Of a stretch of 64,000 nt of DNA, positions 7,566-15,180 are shown in pieces. Position numbers and translations under genes: made by a program. The DNA is taken from positions 682,001 through 746,000 of the forward strand of contig NZ_CM003594.1 in the NCBI RefSeq assembly GCF_001435295.1, written 5' to 3'. Source of the DNA: Psychrobacter sp. P11F6 (GTDB lineage Bacteria; Pseudomonadota; Gammaproteobacteria; Pseudomonadales; Moraxellaceae). The first letter of the stretch is position 1; each line of letters opens with the position of its first letter. Below the pieces are notes generated by a model. It did no database searches. It saw only the letters and a program-made list of their open reading frames with translations, and was not told the origin of the DNA.

Positions 7566-8486
7566 TTAAATACTATTTTCATGGGCAAGTTTTAGCCAGT
7601 GTGCAATCACATCTTTACTTACTGTATTACCTTGTCTTTCGATAGCTTCTTTTATCCTTCCATTGGTATCAGCGGTAAAAGGTTGTGTTAAGTCCATTTT
7701 TAAAAGTTCACTGGTAAGAGCAGCTATTATTTTACTCGCAACATTAGCCGTTCTTGGATGCATTGTCTTATCGTTATTTGGTATAGATTTTTTTTCCAAG
7801 TTCTCTATTTTGCTTAGTAAGTCTTTGATTTGATTGTTTTGTTCAGCTAATTTTTTGATGGCAGTATCATACGCATTAGCATCAAAATTTTGGCTTTGAG
7901 CTGATTTTTCTTGTTCTACTGTTAGTTTTTCTTTAAGATTTTTTATTTGTCTAATATAACTGACTGTTTCACGAGCGTCACTATTGAATGCTGCAATATA
8001 TTCTTCAAAAATCTCTGCATTTAACTCTATGCTGACTATACACGCTAGCTCTAATATGTCTTCAACTTTCCAGTACATATCAATAAAATTATCGTCTAGA
8101 GTATCTTCTAAAAGATGTTCTAAAAAATCTTCTGTTGGGTAGCTCACTGGGTCGTCAGTTGCATAGTCGTCATAGCTGCGATGAATATGTAACAATTTAG
8201 TATAAGGAAAATCTTTGATCTTAGTAGAGTAGTCTTCGTACATACTTTCTTCATCAGGCACAACTCCATTTTTATCGGCCATTGCCTCTATTAAATGGTA
8301 GAAATCTAGCTTGAGAAAATCATCATCATTAATTAAATAATTAATAGTTACTTCTTTGCTGTCATCTGCATAAAGTTTTAATAACTCAATAAAATTATAA
8401 AAATTAATGAATTTGTAAGTTTCTTCTATACCTAAAATTTTTTCCGTTCCTTCATTATTTCGCATTTTTTCGTAAATAATTCCCAT
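7566..8486 (-). CDS. Unknown island gene led by C4-like RNA
   Basis: A 306-residue protein of unknown function. The ATG at 8486 is chosen because GAGGG lies eight bases upstream; a longer frame upstream would read through the regulatory RNA. The N-terminal 190 residues are acidic and mostly helical. A coiled coil follows at about residues 185-235 (heptads such as AEQNNQIKDLLSKIENLEKK). The last 60 residues look like a small helical DNA-binding-type module ending SKDVIAHWLKLAHENSI. That ending resembles the end of the protein at 36906-37679, whose gene also follows a C4-like RNA. In P1/P4-type elements C4-type RNAs silence antirepressor or replication operons, so this may be an antirepressor or lytic-switch protein; this is inference. 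Confidence 0.75.
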   Translation of the reverse strand: MGIIYEKMRNNEGTEKILGIEETYKFINFYNFIELLKLYADDSKEVTINYLINDDDFLKLDFYHLIEAMADKNGVVPDEESMYEDYSTKIKDFPYTKLLHIHRSYDDYATDDPVSYPTEDFLEHLLEDTLDDNFIDMYWKVEDILELACIVSIELNAEIFEEYIAAFNSDARETVSYIRQIKNLKEKLTVEQEKSAQSQNFDANAYDTAIKKLAEQNNQIKDLLSKIENLEKKSIPNNDKTMHPRTANVASKIIAALTSELLKMDLTQPFTADTNGRIKEAIERQGNTVSKDVIAHWLKLAHENSI

Positions 8487-8521
8487 GACTCGCACCCTCA
8501 CACCCCTAAAGCAAAAAAGGA

Positions 8522-8582
8522 GCAAGGCGCTGACAGCTAAGGGTGCAATTGCTGTCGTTCGGGTAATTAATCCTAGCCTTGC
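8522..8582 (-). ncRNA. C4-like antisense RNA upstream of island gene
   Basis: On the minus strand a 7-bp outer stem (GCAAGGC at 8582-8576 with GCCTTGC at 8528-8522) encloses a conserved-looking single-stranded block CTAGGATTAATTAC and an inner 6-bp hairpin (GACAGC/GCTGTC, 8556-8551 and 8537-8532). The inner loop contains GCACCCTTA. That loop can pair with the TGAGGGTGC that holds the ribosome-binding site of the gene starting at 8486 (target 8492-8500; eight Watson-Crick pairs and one G-U). The outer stem is followed by TCCTTTTTT, like a weak terminator. An extended -10 box (TGTCATAAT) ends five bases before the RNA. The layout matches C4/CI immunity RNAs of P1, P7 and P4 type. No covariance search was possible. 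Confidence 0.7.
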
Positions 8583-8661
8583 AATCGATTATGACAGCGA
8601 TTAACGCTATCAATATTAGCTTGCCAGCCTAATGCTGACGATAATTAGTAAATCGGTGTTG

Positions 8662-10125
8662 TTAAAGTTGCTCGGCAAGTTTGGCTAATACCTGTTGAGA
8701 TACGCCTTGTGCCCGTAAGCTGTTTATCAATATATCTTTATCATGCAGCGCGATATCAGTGGCTTGCTCGTTACGGCTATCCATTTCTTTGGCGAGTTCA
8801 TTAGGGGTCAGTAAGTCAAAGCTGACCGCCTTGCCAGCTCGCAAGTCATCTAAATGGTTCGCCCATTTATTCATCATTACTTGACGTTGGGCTAAGTGTG
8901 CTGACAGATCATAACGCTTTTTAACGCTCGATTGCTCAAGGTGTGCTAATTGTATTTCGATAATGCTTTCGGAAAATTGTAGTTCGTATAAGCCGGTGCT
9001 GGCAAGCTGTCTAAATCCATGACCTGTCATTTTAGGGTAGGGATCGCCACTATAGCCCATTCTATTCAACGCCTGATTGAACCATGCTTCACTATATGGC
9101 TTGTTTGACTCAAAGTTATAGAAAACATAGCCAGTACTTTCTGTTAGTGGCCTTAAGCTTTCAATAATTGCCATTGCTTGGGATGACAGCGGGATAATGT
9201 GATCTTGACGCATTTTCATTTTATGAGCTGGTACACGCCAAACGCTTTTATGATAATCAATTTCTGACCACTCAAAAAACCTCAATTCTTTAGTCCTAAC
9301 AAAACATAGTGTCATTAGCTGTAATCCAGCGACAGTTTGTTGATGACCGTTTGGATGATTTTCTATATAGCTGTCAATATTTCGAAGTAGTTCAGGGAAT
9401 TGATGCTGCTCAACGGCTTTCATGCGCTCAGCTTTATGAGGTCGTAATGCTTTATTACGTCCGCTGGCAATGTTAACAATGTCATAACCTAGCGTGTTAA
9501 TAGCATAGTCAAATATTGAGCTGATAAGTCCCATGCATTTATGAGCGGTTTCAGAGGTATGTTTGCCTTGCTGCTCAAAAGTGGCTTGAATAGCAAGTCC
9601 TGCCTTAATAATATCTTGCGCTGTGATTGCACCAATAGGATATTCACCTATATGCTTTAGAATATGGTTATCTAGAAACCCTTGCAGCTTTTGTACGTTC
9701 TTTGATGTAGTTTTTGATTTTTCTGACATATAGCTTCTAGCTAGGACTTCGAATAAATCTTTTTGTTCGTAGCTGTTTTTATGTCTGTTCTTATGCTCGT
9801 TGGGATCAATACCATCATTAATTAGTTTTTTGGCACTATCACGCTCAAGCCTTGCTTGTTTCAAAGAAACTTCGGGCTTGAAATTAGTATCTATCACTTG
9901 TGAGGAGAGCTTGTAAGTACCTATATGATAAGTTTTTTGCTTTGGCTGAATATCTTTGTCAGATTGGTAGCGATAAGACATTACCCAATAAAGCGAGCCT
10001 TTAGGATCATGAATTAAGGAGAGGCTGTCACCGTCACTATGTCTGGTGCGTTTAGTAGGTGCTGACTGTTTGGCTATTGCTTTTACACCATTGTCAGTTA
10101 GTAGATAGTTTTTGCGCTTATTCAT
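8662..10125 (-). CDS. P4-type tyrosine integrase
   Basis: A site-specific tyrosine recombinase of about 487 residues. The start at 10125 (or the adjacent ATG at 10128) follows GAGG at seven (or four) bases. The N-terminal part has the arm-binding pattern of P4-like integrases (DGDSLSLIHDPKGSLYWVM, then KQARLERDSAKKLINDGIDP near residue 110). The catalytic residues are visible: Arg in RTKELRFFEW near 280, HGFR near 370, His in LAHLEQSS near 393, and the nucleophile Tyr in KKRYDLSAHL near 404. It begins about 170 bases from the 3' end of tRNA-Arg(CCG), the expected attachment site. It is transcribed away from the tRNA, in the same direction as the replication genes. Confidence 0.93.
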   Translation of the reverse strand: MNKRKNYLLTDNGVKAIAKQSAPTKRTRHSDGDSLSLIHDPKGSLYWVMSYRYQSDKDIQPKQKTYHIGTYKLSSQVIDTNFKPEVSLKQARLERDSAKKLINDGIDPNEHKNRHKNSYEQKDLFEVLARSYMSEKSKTTSKNVQKLQGFLDNHILKHIGEYPIGAITAQDIIKAGLAIQATFEQQGKHTSETAHKCMGLISSIFDYAINTLGYDIVNIASGRNKALRPHKAERMKAVEQHQFPELLRNIDSYIENHPNGHQQTVAGLQLMTLCFVRTKELRFFEWSEIDYHKSVWRVPAHKMKMRQDHIIPLSSQAMAIIESLRPLTESTGYVFYNFESNKPYSEAWFNQALNRMGYSGDPYPKMTGHGFRQLASTGLYELQFSESIIEIQLAHLEQSSVKKRYDLSAHLAQRQVMMNKWANHLDDLRAGKAVSFDLLTPNELAKEMDSRNEQATDIALHDKDILINSLRAQGVSQQVLAKLAEQL

Positions 10126-10297
10126 CATCACACCTCTAAGAGTCATAGAATAGCAATGTTGTGTATGTACAACGCTATGTACAACATTCTATAGGTGCTA
10201 CTAGGTAATGACAAGTTATATCAAAAGACATAAAGCGACTAATATAAAGGGGTTTAGAGGTTTTTGGTAATGCTAGGGAAGGCTGTAATATGATGAT

Positions 10298-10374
10298 TGG
10301 TGCGCTCGGCGGGAATCGAACCCACGACCCTCGGCTTCGGAGACCGATACTCTATCCAACTGAGCTACGAGCGC
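10298..10374 (-). tRNA. tRNA-Arg (CCG)
   Basis: The minus strand folds into a full cloverleaf. The 7-bp acceptor stem is GCGCTCG/CGAGCGC with discriminator A and an encoded CCA (10298-10300). The D arm is AGCTCAGTTGGATAGAGT, the anticodon loop CTCCGAA reads CCG, and the T arm carries GGTTCGAATCC. This tRNA reads CGG codons. Its 3' end faces the integrase, so it is the probable attachment site of the island. No second copy of its 3' end is seen in bases 1-10000. Confidence 0.95.
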
Positions 10375-10683
10375 ATAATAACAACGGCATACGGTATTAT
10401 CAACATCATGCCTAAACGAGCGTTATGAGCAGTAAAGATGTCGAAAAATAAAGACCGCTTAGTCTAACAAATAAAATCCATAAAGCCAATGAATGAAGAC
10501 AGTGATTGATGTTTTTTAAGAAAAAACAGGATAGTCATTAAACAGGCATGGCAATCTACCTGCCTTTTCCCTTATAATGACAGGGAGAATTCATATTTAT
10601 AATCACCGATTACAAGTGTGCTAGTACGCGGGATGGCTGTTTGCTATTGATAACTATTTGGTTGTCAAAGGAGGACAAGCAGA
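10375..10683. other. Intergenic region between tRNA-Arg and cytochrome gene
   Basis: About 309 bases. Apart from the leader of tRNA-Arg (its promoter must read leftward from here) and a strong ribosome-binding site at the right end, I see no gene, repeat or clear hairpin. Confidence 0.5.
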
Positions 10684-10716
10684 ATGTCTGAGCCGTATAA
10701 GCCTTTGTATATGTAA
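10684..10716 (+). CDS. Possible 10-codon leader peptide
   Basis: ATG is preceded by AAAGGAGG, the strongest Shine-Dalgarno match in this part of the window, nine bases upstream. The frame MSEPYKPLYM ends at TAA 16 bases before the cytochrome start. The cytochrome's own start has only a weak site (AAGAGAACG). Translation of the leader could therefore deliver ribosomes to the cytochrome gene. It could equally be a chance frame behind a relocated ribosome-binding site. Confidence 0.35.
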   Translation: MSEPYKPLYM

Positions 10717-10732
10717 TAAGAGAACGTGACGA

Positions 10733-11365
10733 ATGAGAAAAGTAGTTATGTTATCGGCAGCTGCCATTCTAGGAATCGCTAGTATCGCGGTGAGCCAAGC
10801 TGAAAGTGTTGTAGACACTCCTGTAACTGTTTCTGATGTAGCAGCAGCGCAGGAAGTGGTAACAAATGCGCCTGAGCAGTTGGGTGATGATACCCAAGCT
10901 GCTGCAGATACGACTGATGGCGAGGCACCTGCGGCAGAAACTGCTGCTGCCGCACCTGCGGTTGATGAAGAGCCTATTCCGCAAGATACGCCGCAAGTGC
11001 AAAAGCTGATTGCTTTGTATCCTAACTTAATTGCTCGCATTCAGCCAGTTGCTAAAGTGTGCTTTGAAGACGATGAAGTTTGTGATGTGACGGCACGCGC
11101 CGCTGGCCCATCAGCGGGTGACGGCCCTCGTGATGGCAAAGCAGTATACAACGCGGTATGTCAGACTTGTCATGCGGCAGGTCTACTTGGCTCACCAATC
11201 TTAGGTGACGCTGGTGCATGGGGACCACGTATCTCCAAGGGTAAAGAAACATTATATACTCATGCTATCAATGGTTTTAACGCCATGCCTGCTAAAGGTG
11301 GTGCTGATATCCCTGATGAGGAAGTTCAAAACGCTGTCGATTATATGGTTGGTGAAGCAAGCTAA
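10733..11365 (+). CDS. Periplasmic c5-type cytochrome c
   Basis: A 210-residue exported cytochrome. A signal peptide covers residues 1-23 (hydrophobic AAAILGIASIAV, cleavage after SQA). Residues 24-85 are Ala/Glu/Asp-rich and low complexity, probably a flexible linker. The C-terminal domain has one haem site, CQTCH at 143-147, and a methionine in NAMPAKGG near 185 as the likely sixth ligand. This matches cytochrome c5/c-555 family soluble electron carriers that pass electrons to terminal oxidases. A further cysteine pair (CFEDDEVC) precedes the haem domain. It is a single gene, followed by a clear terminator, and begins 16 bases after a possible 10-codon leader ORF. Confidence 0.88.
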   Translation: MRKVVMLSAAAILGIASIAVSQAESVVDTPVTVSDVAAAQEVVTNAPEQLGDDTQAAADTTDGEAPAAETAAAAPAVDEEPIPQDTPQVQKLIALYPNLIARIQPVAKVCFEDDEVCDVTARAAGPSAGDGPRDGKAVYNAVCQTCHAAGLLGSPILGDAGAWGPRISKGKETLYTHAINGFNAMPAKGGADIPDEEVQNAVDYMVGEAS

Positions 11366-11410
11366 TTTTATTGAATAGCTGGCTAAGCCTTTTACCCTAT
11401 ATATCAGTGG

Positions 11411-11446
11411 AGCGCCTATTTCATTAAATGAGATAGGCGCTTTTTT
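11411..11446 (+). terminator. Rho-independent terminator after cytochrome c
   Basis: GCGCCTATTTCATT (11412-11425) pairs with AATGAGATAGGCGC (11427-11440) and is followed by TTTTTT. Its stem is almost identical to the one at 17471-17511. Confidence 0.9.
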
Positions 11447-11597
11447 AATGATGAGTATTATCAATACAGTACTTCTAAGGCATTACAGTTGAAATTCACC
11501 GATACTAGCCTCACTTTATGACACTACACAGTCTCTTCTGTCTATTTATATTCTAAAAACGATTTTACATAAATTTATAACCAATAAAGAGGTTTTC

Positions 11598-12560
11598 ATG
11601 TCTGAGGTACCAGCACTTGCTATCCAGAATTTATCCAAAACCTATAGCAATGGGTTTTCGGCACTCAAAGATGTCAGTTTAACCGTCCCGCAAGGAGGTT
11701 TTTTTGCGTTGCTGGGGCCAAATGGTGCTGGTAAATCAACCATGATTGGTATTATTAGCTCGCTTTTTAAACCAACAACTGGCAGCGTAAAGATCTTTGG
11801 CACCGACTTACTAGAGAATCCGTCTATCGCTAAACAGTATCTTGGTATCGTCCCACAAGAGTTTAATTTTAATATGTTCGAAAAAGTCGAAGATATTTTG
11901 ATTACACAGGCCGGTTACTTTGGTATTCCTGCCAAAGAAGCACGCCCACGGGCAAAACGATTATTAATGGCGCTAGGTCTGTGGGACAAGCGCAATAGCA
12001 AGTCACGTGAGCTATCAGGTGGTATGAAGCGCCGGTTGATGATTGCAAGGGCGCTGATTCATAAGCCAAAATTATTGATTTTGGATGAGCCAACCGCTGG
12101 GGTAGATATCGAGTTACGCCGCTCTATGTGGGAGTTTATGCAGCAGATTAATATCGAAGAAAACACCACGATTATTCTGACGACTCATTATCTTGAAGAA
12201 GCGGAGCAGCTGTGCAAACGCATTGCGATTTTGGATCATGGTGAGATTCGTATTAATACCGAGATGAAGGACTTGCTAGCGCAGCTATCGGTTGAGACTT
12301 TTGTTTTTGATTTGGAGACACCGCTTACGCGTCAATTGGTTTTGGCAGGAGTGACAGACACATCGCAGCCTGATGATCAGACGCTTGAAGTCACACTGAC
12401 TGAAGGTGAATCGTTGAATGGTGTTTTTGACCAGTTATCTGAGCAAGGTATCACGGTAGCCAGTATGCGTAATAAAGCCAATCGACTGGAAGAGCTATTT
12501 ATGCGCTTAGTAGACAAAAATATCCAAAGTGCAGACAGCATGAAGGAGGCAGGATTGTGA
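11598..12560 (+). CDS. yadG: ABC exporter ATPase, YadG-like
   Basis: The 320-residue ATP-binding subunit of a two-component ABC-2 exporter. Visible motifs are Walker A GPNGAGKST near residue 39, signature LSGGMKRR near 138, Walker B LLILDEPTAGVD near 158 and the switch-histidine segment TTHYLEEAE. Residues 230-320 form the accessory C-terminal domain usual in this subfamily. The stop codon overlaps the GTG start of the permease by three bases, so the two are one operon. E. coli YadG is the closest family I recognise; its substrate is unknown. The gene is full length. Confidence 0.88.
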   Translation: MSEVPALAIQNLSKTYSNGFSALKDVSLTVPQGGFFALLGPNGAGKSTMIGIISSLFKPTTGSVKIFGTDLLENPSIAKQYLGIVPQEFNFNMFEKVEDILITQAGYFGIPAKEARPRAKRLLMALGLWDKRNSKSRELSGGMKRRLMIARALIHKPKLLILDEPTAGVDIELRRSMWEFMQQINIEENTTIILTTHYLEEAEQLCKRIAILDHGEIRINTEMKDLLAQLSVETFVFDLETPLTRQLVLAGVTDTSQPDDQTLEVTLTEGESLNGVFDQLSEQGITVASMRNKANRLEELFMRLVDKNIQSADSMKEAGL

Positions 12561-13363
12561 GTCAAGAAATGATAGATCCTAATAAAACCATGTCATGGAA
12601 TAAAAAGTGGATTTCTTTTCGCACCATTTTATTAAAAGAGGTTCGCCGAATTCTGCGTATTTGGCCACAGACCTTGCTGCCCCCAGTTATTACGATGAGT
12701 CTCTATTTTGTCATCTTCGGTAAGATGATCGGCTCGCGTGTCGGTGAAATGGGCGGCGTACCATACATGCAGTTTATCGTGCCTGGCCTCATTATGATGT
12801 CGATTATTACCAACAGTTACTCCAATGTGGTATCGAGCTTCTTTAGTGCCAAATTCACCTCCAGTATCGAGGAGCTATTGGTTTCGCCAGTATCCAAACA
12901 TGCGATTTTGATGGGTTATATCAGTGGTGGTATCTTTCGTGGACTGGCCATTGGTATCATCGTTTCAATAGTCGCACTATTTTTTACTGACCTTGGCATT
13001 GAGCATTTATTTGTGACGGTATTTACGGTACTGGGTACGTCTATCTTATTTTCACTTGGTGGCTTTATCAACGCCGTGTTTGCTCGCTCATTTGATGATA
13101 TCTCTATCATTCCAAGCTTTGTGCTTACGCCATTGACCTATCTTGGTGGTGTGTTTTACTCTATGGAAAACTTGTCACCATTTTGGCAAAATATTTCGCT
13201 ATTAAATCCTATCGTTTATATGGTGAACTCATTCCGTTACGGTATTCTTGGTTATTCTGATGTGAATGTCTGGTATTCGATGGCGGCTATTTTTGTCTTC
13301 TGTGCGGTATTCTATACCATTGCCTATCGTTTACTCAGTAATGGCTCACGTGTGCGCTTGTAG
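12557..13363 (+). CDS. yadH: ABC-2 exporter permease, YadH-like
   Basis: A 268-residue inner-membrane permease with six predicted hydrophobic segments, including LPPVITMSLYFVIFG, FIVPGLIMMSIIT and GIIVSIVALFFTDLG, and the conserved ABC-2 region PLTYLGGVFYSMENLSPFWQ near residue 195. The start is GTG at 12557, preceded by AGGAGG and overlapping the ATPase stop codon. It forms the channel that the YadG-like ATPase drives. A terminator 39 bases after the stop ends the operon. Confidence 0.88.
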   Translation: MSQEMIDPNKTMSWNKKWISFRTILLKEVRRILRIWPQTLLPPVITMSLYFVIFGKMIGSRVGEMGGVPYMQFIVPGLIMMSIITNSYSNVVSSFFSAKFTSSIEELLVSPVSKHAILMGYISGGIFRGLAIGIIVSIVALFFTDLGIEHLFVTVFTVLGTSILFSLGGFINAVFARSFDDISIIPSFVLTPLTYLGGVFYSMENLSPFWQNISLLNPIVYMVNSFRYGILGYSDVNVWYSMAAIFVFCAVFYTIAYRLLSNGSRVRL

Positions 13364-13401
13364 ATTAGTTTGTAAAATGTAGCTTGTCACCTTATTATAA
13401 G

Positions 13402-13425
13402 AGTCCAACATTGTTGGGCTTTTTT
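13402..13425 (+). terminator. Terminator after the ABC operon
   Basis: AGTCCAACA (13402-13410) pairs with TGTTGGGCT (13412-13420), with one T-G pair, and is followed by TTTTT. The next gene's ATG is the very next base, so terminator and start region overlap. Confidence 0.8.
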
Positions 13426-14283
13426 ATGCAAAAAATTTCAATAACAAATATAGGTAAGATTCTTACCACAGGTTTGTTGATGGCAGTATCTAGTATTGCT
13501 ATCGCAGCACCATTTGCGGCAATGGATGATTATGATTGGGTCGTCATGGAGACGCCTGTAGATCCTGCAACGTATAAGTATGATTGCCATAACGACTACA
13601 AATATGAAACTTATGATGCGCTACAAAACTGTCTGTATAACTTGAGGGAAGATGCGGATAATGCGCTTAGTAAGCAATGGAGTATCAGCGATAAAGTCGT
13701 TAGAGAGAGAAATGCCATTTATATCAAAGTCGCTAATCGGAAAAACCCACTAGTATTTGTTGATTACTCCAGTCCTTATGAGGAGGATTTTAATCCTTAT
13801 TATTCGCTACAAGACTACGATAAATCACGGAAATTACTGACAATACATCAAAGATTTTATGAAGGAGAGAGCTTGACGCTAGTCAATTTGGCTACTGGGT
13901 TTTGGCAAGATTTTAGTCTCAGAAAGCTAAGTATCTCTCCTGATATGAGATATATAGTCGGTTTTGAAAGTGAAATGGGAGCGACGGAACACGTCAATAT
14001 TTTGGAGCGACAAGATAGCGGTTACTATGAAGGCTACTATAAACAAGTCTATAGCAGTAGTGACGATTCAAAAAACTACGACAATCATAAAAAGTTTTAT
14101 CAAGCAGATAAAGCACAGCAGGTTTATGATAGCGAAATCTTTACTTGGGTAAATGGTGATAAGTTTTATGCAGATTCTTTTTATAAGTTGAATGAAGCGG
14201 ATTCAGCGGCTTTTAGAGTACGATATACCTTTATTAAAAATGCCTCAACGGATAAGTGGCAACTGTATGAAGGTAGTAGGTAA
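13426..14283 (+). CDS. Secreted protein, paralog A of three
   Basis: A 285-residue exported protein of unknown function. The signal peptide is residues 1-25 (TTGLLMAVSSIAIAA). The mature protein starts with AAMDDYDWVVMETPV and carries two cysteines (KYDCHNDY and LQNCLYNL) that could form a disulfide. Shared landmarks with the next two genes are a Trp/Ser segment before VVRERNAIYI, LSISPDM near residue 180 and a C-terminal SAAFRVRYTF. No catalytic motif is recognised. The ATG follows the T-run of the previous terminator directly and has only GGG at about eight bases, an odd initiation site. An earlier TTG in frame is less likely because it would spoil the signal peptide. Confidence 0.75.
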   Translation: MQKISITNIGKILTTGLLMAVSSIAIAAPFAAMDDYDWVVMETPVDPATYKYDCHNDYKYETYDALQNCLYNLREDADNALSKQWSISDKVVRERNAIYIKVANRKNPLVFVDYSSPYEEDFNPYYSLQDYDKSRKLLTIHQRFYEGESLTLVNLATGFWQDFSLRKLSISPDMRYIVGFESEMGATEHVNILERQDSGYYEGYYKQVYSSSDDSKNYDNHKKFYQADKAQQVYDSEIFTWVNGDKFYADSFYKLNEADSAAFRVRYTFIKNASTDKWQLYEGSR

Positions 14284-15153
14284 ATGATCGCTATCTCTCA
14301 TTGTATAAAGACGGTGTTGACTGTCGCAGGACTATTTATATTGACCACAATAGCATCCTTAGATGCACAGGCAGCGCCTTTAGCTTTAAAGCCATCGACA
14401 GGTGAAGAGATATGGATAAAAGTCGCTGCGCCTGTAGCCATAGACTGGTATGAAGGCAGCTGTCGATACGATCATACTGAATATCAAACATTTACAGATT
14501 ATGAAAACTGTATTTTTGAATCGTTAGCCCAAGCTGATAATGCACAAAGCCGAGAGTGGGGCTTGAGTGACAGAGTCGTTCGAGAAAAGGACACCATTTA
14601 TATCAGTATACCGAATCAAAAGCAGCCATTAGTATTTAAAGATTATCTTGTACCGTTTGAAGAGGAACATAGCGCTCACTATGAATTGCAGTACTACGAT
14701 AAAGTGCATCATTTATTACAGTTACTACATACGATGTATGAGACTCAAGCGACTGTCATTGTCGATTTAAACACAGGGCGCTGGCAAGAGCTGTATGCGA
14801 CCAATCTTAAGTTTTCTAGCGACATGAATCAAGTGGTAGGGTTTAATGGTAGGCAAGGTGTGACCAGAGATATCATAATATGGGAGCGTCAAAAAGCTGA
14901 CAATGACGGACGCTATGCAACGATATTTGCTAGTAATGAATTATATGAACAAGATTATGATAATGACAAAAAACATGAGGTGTACGAAGCGCGAGATATC
15001 AGTTGGACAAGCGATAATAAAGTTAACGTTGATTTTTATTACAGAGTCAATCCCACTGACACGGTAGCATTTCGCGTGCGCTATATTTATGCGGCTAATA
15101 ATAAAGAGGGTGAATGGCAGAGAGTTTTACCTGATGCTAATATCAACGATTAA
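14284..15153 (+). CDS. Secreted protein, paralog B of three
   Basis: A 289-residue exported protein, a diverged tandem copy of the preceding gene. It starts directly after that gene's stop codon (TAA then ATG). The signal peptide is about residues 1-31 (LTVAGLFILTTIASLDAQA). It keeps the paired cysteines (GSCRYD and YENCIFES), the segment WGLSDRVVREKDTIYISI, the SSDM motif, IIIWERQ and the C-terminal VAFRVRYIY. Function is unknown and the mature protein should be periplasmic or secreted. Tandem, translationally coupled copies suggest recent duplication followed by divergence. Confidence 0.78.
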   Translation: MIAISHCIKTVLTVAGLFILTTIASLDAQAAPLALKPSTGEEIWIKVAAPVAIDWYEGSCRYDHTEYQTFTDYENCIFESLAQADNAQSREWGLSDRVVREKDTIYISIPNQKQPLVFKDYLVPFEEEHSAHYELQYYDKVHHLLQLLHTMYETQATVIVDLNTGRWQELYATNLKFSSDMNQVVGFNGRQGVTRDIIIWERQKADNDGRYATIFASNELYEQDYDNDKKHEVYEARDISWTSDNKVNVDFYYRVNPTDTVAFRVRYIYAANNKEGEWQRVLPDANIND

Positions 15154-15180
15154 AAAACAATAAAAAGGTCTAGCTCTCAT

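Noticed and set aside
1..10000. Second attachment site (copy of tRNA-Arg 3' end) for the island
   Set aside because: I searched by eye for GGGAATCGAACCC-like sequence and found none; the left end is probably outside the window.
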